26,280 nucleotides of DNA from JAKEGK01 sp036507695 (GTDB taxonomy: Bacteria; Pseudomonadota; Gammaproteobacteria; SZUA-152), in assembly GCA_036507695.1 (NCBI GenBank), contig DATCIR010000092.1:1-26280 (forward strand). Reading direction: 5' to 3'. The notes under the pieces were generated by a model. The model saw nothing but the letters and a program-made list of their open reading frames with translations, did not search any database and had not been told where the DNA came from. A program made the translations under genes and the position numbers. Positions 22,738 to 26,280 of this stretch are shown one piece after another; position 1 is the stretch's first letter, and every line of letters begins with the position of its first letter.

Positions 22738-23547
22738 ATGGATTTATTACAAGCTATCGCATTAGCCTTGTTACAGGGCTTTACGGAATTTCTGCCCATC
22801 TCCAGCTCGGCGCATTTAATTCTGCTGCCGCAAATGGTGGAAGGCTGGTCGGATCAGGGGCTGGCGTTTGATGTGGCGGTGCATGTCGGGACCTTAAGCG
22901 CGGTGTTAATTTATTTTCGCCGCGAAGTGACCGAGATGGCGGTGGATTGGGGCAATTCCCTAAAGACTCGTCAGCAAACCATGAACAGCCGCTTGGCCTG
23001 GGCGGTGTTATTCGGCACCATTCCGGTGGGACTGGCCGGATTGCTGTTCAAGGACTTCATTGAATTGAATTTACGTTCGCCGCCCGTGATCGCAATGGCG
23101 ACGGTCATTTTCGGATTATTGTTATGGTGGGCGGATGTGGCCGGCAAGCGCAATCGCGATGAATACACGATCACGGTTCTGGATGTGATTGTCATCGGCT
23201 GCGCGCAGGCGCTGGCCTTGATACCCGGCACCTCGCGTTCGGGCGCCACCATCACCGCCGGCCTGTTGCTGGGTTTGTCCCGGGAAGCGGCGGCGCGGTT
23301 TTCCTTCCTGCTATCGATACCGGTCATACTATTGTCCGGCGCATTGGTAACGCTTGACCTGATCCAGGAAAGCGTGCCGGTGGAATGGTCGTTGATGATT
23401 ATCGGCACCGTGCTCGCCGGAGTGACGGCGTATTCCTGCATACACTTTTTCCTCAAATTGCTGGAGCGGATCGGCATGCTGCCGTTTGTGATTTACCGCC
23501 TGATAATGGGGGCGGTATTGTTTTATATGTTTGGGTTTAGCTTTTAA
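22738..23547 (+). CDS. uppP: Undecaprenyl-diphosphatase UppP (BacA)
   Basis: Inner-membrane phosphatase (269 residues) that dephosphorylates undecaprenyl pyrophosphate to regenerate the lipid carrier for peptidoglycan and other envelope polymers; overproduction gives bacitracin resistance. Both signature regions are present: QGFTEFLPISSSAHLILLP with Q13/E17, and PGTSRSGATITAGLLLGLSREAAARFSFLLSIPVI. About eight hydrophobic helices can be drawn. Length is normal. It is last in the operon with the two methyltransferase genes; no hairpin terminator follows within the 87 bases before the inverted-repeat element. Confidence 0.97.
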   Translation: MDLLQAIALALLQGFTEFLPISSSAHLILLPQMVEGWSDQGLAFDVAVHVGTLSAVLIYFRREVTEMAVDWGNSLKTRQQTMNSRLAWAVLFGTIPVGLAGLLFKDFIELNLRSPPVIAMATVIFGLLLWWADVAGKRNRDEYTITVLDVIVIGCAQALALIPGTSRSGATITAGLLLGLSREAAARFSFLLSIPVILLSGALVTLDLIQESVPVEWSLMIIGTVLAGVTAYSCIHFFLKLLERIGMLPFVIYRLIMGAVLFYMFGFSF

Positions 23548-23634
23548 CCCAGCGTTGCAAAAAAGCGGTTTGGACCAGCTGCGGAACACTGCTACGCTTT
23601 AATTCTATCGGCAATATTTAAGCGCAGGGTAGTA

Positions 23635-23799
23635 CTAGTGTCGCGAACCAGAAATATCGAAACATAAAACGGCAGCTTTTTCCGCATGGCCGCGTTGCTC
23701 GTCGTTGCCATAGTCCCCGTTATGACGCCTCCTCGCGCCTTGCCCTGCGAAAAAATCCCTCCGTTTTATTTTGTTCCCCTCTCTGGTTCGCGACACTAG
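23635..23799. mobile_element. MITE-like element, 165 bp, with 18-bp perfect terminal inverted repeats
   Basis: The ends are perfect inverted repeats: CTAGTGTCGCGAACCAGA at 23635-23652 and its complement at 23782-23799. The outer CTAG is self-complementary, so it may be a 4-bp target duplication, leaving TGTCGCGAACCAGA as the true end. Subterminal inverted pairs follow: ATAAAACGG (23664-23672) with CCGTTTTAT (23761-23769), and TTTTTCCGCA (23677-23686) with TGCGAAAAAA (23746-23755, near-perfect). There is no gene inside. The right end supplies or duplicates the TAG stop of the lipoprotein gene. A CTAG target is reported for IS701-type elements (YTAR), but I cannot assign a parent. Confidence 0.8.
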
Positions 23800-24509
23800 G
23801 GCCTCTGGATGGTAAACACAATCGGCTGACGGTGCTTCTTCAAAGCATTCACCATCACCATTCGGTTGATGACCAGGTTGTTGCTTTCAATCATGCCGGC
23901 TATTTTCGGAATATTCCGCAACCAACCCGCCTGGTAAAAGATCGTCGCGCCAGGCTTCATGTAATTTTTCACTTCCCGGAAAAAACGTTCATGGACTTGC
24001 CAGAGTGCCTCGCTTTTTTCATCATAGGGATAATCGATGTTAAAAATAATGACATCAAACTTTTCGCTGTTTTTAATGGGGCCAAACAGGTCGCCCTGCC
24101 GGACGTCGATGACATGGGAGAGATTGTGAAATCTGGCGTTATAGATGGTGTCATCCACGGCGTCCTGATTAAGATCGGTTGCCACGACCTTACGGGCTTG
24201 CTGCGCGGCGAAAATCGCCTGGATACCCGCGCCCGTGCCAATATCCAGCACCTCGTCTCCCTCATTAATAACAATATTTTCCAGGAGAAATACGCTTTGA
24301 ATGGATGGCACCACCGTAGTCTTGGTGATAAAAAATTCCTTTCCATTGGCGACCACTTTATTCTGGCTGGGATTACTCAACTGATAACCGTAATATATCA
24401 GTTCCAGTTTCCCCGGATGTTCAATGACATCGCGGTATCCCGTCGATGATGAGCACGAAACTAATGCAAAAACAGTTGCGCAGGTCAGGAATGTTTTACG
24501 GCAATGCAT
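23796..24509 (-). CDS. Predicted lipoprotein with SAM-methyltransferase fold
   Basis: A 237-residue protein. The N-terminus MHCRKTFLTCATVFALVSCSSS carries a lipobox (L16-V-S-C19), so it should be lipid-anchored. The rest is a class I methyltransferase core of the MTS/PrmC-like type: IQSVFLLENIVI, then motif I VLDIGTGAGIQAIF with D89, VVATDLNQDAVDDTIYNARFH, and DVIIFNIDYPYD where N-P-P-Y would normally occur. The altered N-I-D-Y-P-Y motif argues against ordinary glutamine or adenine N-methylation. A GTG 18 codons upstream extends the frame but spoils the signal sequence, so the ATG at 24509 is chosen; there is no clear ribosome site. The stop codon lies in the CTAG of the adjacent element. A methyltransferase outside the cytoplasm would lack SAM, so activity is doubtful. 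Confidence 0.82.
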   Translation of the reverse strand: MHCRKTFLTCATVFALVSCSSSTGYRDVIEHPGKLELIYYGYQLSNPSQNKVVANGKEFFITKTTVVPSIQSVFLLENIVINEGDEVLDIGTGAGIQAIFAAQQARKVVATDLNQDAVDDTIYNARFHNLSHVIDVRQGDLFGPIKNSEKFDVIIFNIDYPYDEKSEALWQVHERFFREVKNYMKPGATIFYQAGWLRNIPKIAGMIESNNLVINRMVMVNALKKHRQPIVFTIQRP

Positions 24510-24581
24510 AAGCGTTGATCGATTGTTGAGTGTTGAATTTATGCCTGGCGGACAGGCTGTCACATATAGAAAATAAGGAAG

Positions 24582-24711
24582 AATAAGAGGTCAAGTATAA
24601 ATAAGTAAATAAGAGGTCAAGTATACTATTGATTCTTTATATGTAAGCATCACTACTCGCCTTACTCTACGCCTGTCTCCCTTAAAGAGTAAATATTGTA
24701 CTTGACCCCTT
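24582..24711. repeat. Repeat cluster with a GGTCAAGTA core (direct and inverted copies)
   Basis: AATAAGAGGTCAAGTATA occurs twice in direct orientation (24582-24599 and 24608-24625), 26 bases apart. The second copy extends into a 29-base segment (24611-24639) that pairs with 24683-24711 in inverted orientation, 24 of 29 positions matching; the right arm reads AAGGGGTCAAGTACAATATT from outside inward. The whole looks like a small hairpin-forming mobile repeat of about 100 bp plus one extra arm. No gene is supported in 24510-24779. Confidence 0.6.
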
Positions 24712-24779
24712 TCTCTTTCTTTGGCATTGGAAACGAATGTTGTTCTTGACGGCATCGACGCAAAAACGCGAAACCCAGG

Positions 24780-25016
24780 CTACTTGCTAATGCGCTTTTT
24801 TCTCACAGCCTCGGATTTCGTTAGATCAACTACAACAAGTCGCCAATAATCTTTATCAATAAAGACATTTCCGCACTTGCAACCGATGTTATCGCTAGGA
24901 ACAGACGGTATAACAGTTCCGCAGATGTTACATCTATAAAATATGTCCTTATCTCTTGGAACGTCAGCGGTACTATTGAAGGCTGAAGAAATAATTTCAT
25001 ATTCCAAATTACTCAT
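24780..25016 (-). CDS. Small zinc-ribbon-like protein, unknown function
   Basis: A 78-residue protein with two cysteine pairs, C29-x2-C32 (YRCNICGTVIPS) and C46-x-C48 (IGCKCGNVFI), consistent with a zinc ribbon, followed by DKDYWRLVVVDLTKSEAVRKK. An excellent ribosome site (GGAGG, seven bases before the ATG) shows that it is a real gene. No signal peptide. The lower GC content compared with the genes to the left and the flanking repeats suggest acquisition. I recall similar small proteins near polymorphic toxin loci, so a cytosolic immunity or accessory role is possible, but this is weak inference. It lies between two repeat clusters and points the same way as the Rhs gene. Confidence 0.75.
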   Translation of the reverse strand: MSNLEYEIISSAFNSTADVPRDKDIFYRCNICGTVIPSVPSDNIGCKCGNVFIDKDYWRLVVVDLTKSEAVRKKRISK

Positions 25017-25044
25017 TTTATTACCTCCAGGTATCCGTCATCAA

Positions 25045-25145
25045 TCAACTGTTGCGTAATGGCCTGGCCATGGCGTTGTCCTGTGCAATTGAGTTCAACC
25101 CAGATTAAAGCGGTGGGGTGAGGATGTCAAATGTAAGGCCTGACC
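25045..25145 (-). mobile_element. Decayed 5' end of a REP-associated tyrosine transposase (IS200-like)
   Basis: On the minus strand an ATG at 25071 opens M-A-R-P-L-R-N-S followed by TGA. MARPLR is the usual start of REP-associated (Y1) transposases, and the upstream sequence, with GGGGTCAGGCCTTACATTTG and a HUH-transposase-like leader, is of the kind seen before such genes. The remainder of the transposase is absent; the sequence passes straight into the ribosome site of the zinc-ribbon gene. The identification rests on a short N-terminal match and context. Confidence 0.5.
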
Positions 25146-25199
25146 CCAAGATTCTGACCCCAAGATTGTGTATGACCCCAAGATTGTGACCCCAAGATT
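25141..25199. repeat. Four direct copies of the 13-mer TGACCCCAAGATT
   Basis: Exact copies start at 25141, 25155, 25173 and 25187, separated by 1, 5 and 1 bases. Read on the minus strand they are AATCTTGGGGTCA units running into GGGGTCAGGCCTTACATTTG ahead of the transposase remnant. They are probably left-over ends of repeated insertions of one REP-like element. Apart from these repeats and the remnant, 25017-25270 holds nothing I can identify. Confidence 0.85.
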
Positions 25200-25270
25200 G
25201 CCTGGACTCTGTATGGCTTGTCGAAGCTGATCATTACTCATGGCGGTTATATCCAACACCGACACATTCT

Positions 25271-25597
25271 TCATCGAATAAAATGTGAGTTTATGATTTC
25301 GAGAGTTTCTTTATCAAGATTTACAGCAAGACCAGGGTTACCAGAGGGAGACCCTCTAAGACCTGGAGATTTTGATGAATGTTCAAATATCACAATGTAA
25401 TCAGTCTTTGATTCCGATAAAAGTATATTATAACCAGTTAGGTTTAGTTTTTTATCCGAAAAAACAGACTTAGCTATTAGGATAGCTTGTAATTGCTTAT
25501 CTGAAATAGTTGTGAGTAACTTGGTGTTATCAGCCATAGGTAGCATACTTGTTAAGCATAGTAAAAAAAATATTGCCGTTGTAACTAACCGATACAT
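25271..25597 (-). CDS. Exported small protein, NTF2-like immunity candidate for the Rhs toxin
   Basis: A 108-residue protein starting four bases after the Rhs stop codon (TAA TAAT ATG), so translation is probably coupled. The N-terminus MYRLVTTAIFFLLCLTSMLPMA is a Sec signal peptide. The C-terminal part, GLRGSPSGNPGLAVNLDKETLEIINSHF, resembles the ending of NTF2-fold immunity proteins (a glycine-rich strand, then V-x-x-D-K-x-T-x-x-I). Position directly after a toxin-carrying Rhs C-terminus is the normal place for the cognate immunity gene. A periplasmic immunity protein implies that the toxin acts in, or passes through, the periplasm. No Shine-Dalgarno sequence is visible. Family membership is my judgement, not a search result. 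Confidence 0.72.
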   Translation of the reverse strand: MYRLVTTAIFFLLCLTSMLPMADNTKLLTTISDKQLQAILIAKSVFSDKKLNLTGYNILLSESKTDYIVIFEHSSKSPGLRGSPSGNPGLAVNLDKETLEIINSHFIR

Positions 25598-25601
25598 ATT
25601 A

Positions 25602-26280
25602 TTATAGAGTATTGGTTATGCCAGTGTTGGGGTCGTAAGACTTAAATTGCCCACTTGGTGTACCAAGGTATCCTTTGTAATTTGGAATCCCTTGACTGTC
25701 TGCCTTTATGCCTTGGTAGTCTGGAAAAGAAAAGTTATCACTATTAAAGTCATCGTTTTTAGGATTACTCGTTCCAATCGCCTTACCTGTTGTTGCATCC
25801 ATTGTGGAATAGTCGCCATGCGTATGATAATCACCTACTAGTACGCATCCGGCTGGAATGGGCGCTGCATGTGGATTGACTCCTTGATCAGAACCTTTGA
25901 TTGGGCCAGAGAAGCCATATAATCCGGTTTTTGGGTCTTTGAAAATAAGGCCTCCGTATTCTAAGTTGTCAGCGATAGATTTTGGATTAGCATCAATGAG
26001 AGCTGCTCGCGCAGCAGAATCTTGATTAATAAATCGTCGATCAATAGATTCTTTACATTTCAACCCCAACGGATCAATCCAACCAACCGGATTCGGCGCA
26101 TACTGGTAGTTGTTGAGTCCACCCAATAATCCTATCGGATCCTGGTTGATGAATTGCCCGGACTCCGGATGATAGTAGCGGAAGCGGTTGTAGTGCAGGC
26201 CGGTTTCGGTGTCGTAGTATTGGCCTTGGAAGCGCAGGTTGTTTTCGACTTCGTCGATTTCTTTTAGCGCCAGGTTGCCG
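25602..26280 (-). CDS. Rhs/YD-repeat protein, C-terminal part with DUF4329 toxin-like domain (partial)
   Basis: The frame is open to the right edge, giving the last 225 residues of a polymorphic toxin. The Rhs core end is unmistakable: LRFQGQYYDTETGLHYNRFR, YYHPESGQFINQDPIGLLGG and APNPVGWIDPLGL (61-73). After that junction the variable tip of about 150 residues (AARAALIDANPKSIADNLEY ... VGDYHTHGDYS ... NFSFPDYQGI ... GYLGTPSGQFKSYDP) matches the DUF4329 pattern. Glu107, H152-T-H154 and S184-x2-D187 have the spacing type of a JAMM (JAB1/MPN) metalloprotease site. Delivery is usually by type VI secretion or through a self-made Rhs shell. A TTG at 26126 could begin a shorter frame but would cut the Rhs motif. 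The immunity candidate follows after four bases. Confidence 0.9.
   Translation of the reverse strand, partial: GNLALKEIDEVENNLRFQGQYYDTETGLHYNRFRYYHPESGQFINQDPIGLLGGLNNYQYAPNPVGWIDPLGLKCKESIDRRFINQDSAARAALIDANPKSIADNLEYGGLIFKDPKTGLYGFSGPIKGSDQGVNPHAAPIPAGCVLVGDYHTHGDYSTMDATTGKAIGTSNPKNDDFNSDNFSFPDYQGIKADSQGIPNYKGYLGTPSGQFKSYDPNTGITNTL

Noticed and set aside
23675..23760. Coding remnant of a transposase inside the 165-bp element
   Set aside because: No frame of useful length and no recognisable motif; the sequence is better explained by its palindromic layout.
25141..25199. Short regular repeats as a possible CRISPR array
   Set aside because: The repeat is 13 bp with spacers of 1-5 bp, far too short, and no cas genes are present.
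25218..25400. Plus-strand 60-codon frame opposite the immunity candidate
   Set aside because: It is antisense to a gene with a signal peptide and operon position, and its product resembles nothing.

Overview
The window looks like chromosomal DNA of a free-living gammaproteobacterium. The evidence is gene content and order: a minor-pilin cluster in the fimT-pilV-pilW-pilX-pilY1-pilE order, glnA followed by a DUF4124 gene and ntrB-ntrC as in many Pseudomonas-like genomes, a sigma54/NtrC promoter grammar, and plsY divergent from folB-folK. I cannot name a genus. Most of the window is housekeeping or regulatory. The right end (from about 23.6 kb) is accessory and repeat-rich.

Layout, left to right. 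1-166: 5' end of a small gene that leaves the window. 347-7129 (minus): type IV pilus minor pilin and PilY1 operon, with an extra small secreted CxxC protein between pilX and pilY1; a sigma70-like promoter and several palindromes lie upstream (7130-7522). 7523-10087 (minus): ntrC and ntrB, preceded by an NtrC-type site and a possible sigma54 promoter. 10361-10538: a 178-bp MITE-like insertion with a 9-bp target duplication. 10584-12691 (minus): DUF4124 envelope protein and glnA, with a strong intrinsic terminator between them and a clear -24/-12 promoter plus NtrC sites upstream of glnA. 12904-15357 (minus): overlapping genes for a cation diffusion facilitator, a TusA-like sulfur carrier and a PP-loop/DUF814 thiolation-type enzyme. 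15510-16022: unknown conserved-looking protein. 16202-17833: plsY (minus) divergent from folB-folK (plus). 18065-19276: response regulator-diguanylate cyclase with a promoter placed for a leaderless mRNA. 19286-20668 (minus): DUF938 methyltransferase and pteridine reductase-like SDR. 20802-23547 (plus): MidA-type methyltransferase, a second methyltransferase and uppP in one operon.

23635-26280 is different in character. A 165-bp inverted-repeat element sits on the stop codon of a lipoprotein-methyltransferase gene. Next come repeats carrying a GGTCAAGTA core, a small zinc-ribbon gene, a decayed start of a REP-associated tyrosine transposase with four copies of a 13-bp repeat, an exported NTF2-like immunity candidate, and the 3' end of an Rhs protein whose C-terminal tip is a DUF4329 domain with a JAMM-like metal site.

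The clearest functional circuit is nitrogen control. NtrB/NtrC sense nitrogen state; 17-bp NtrC dyads occur about 80 bp upstream of sigma54-type elements at both glnA and ntrBC, which predicts activation of glnA and autoregulation of ntrBC. The least explained chromosomal unit is the thiolation enzyme/TusA/metal-efflux operon. The most likely accessory system is the Rhs-DUF4329 toxin with its adjacent immunity candidate.
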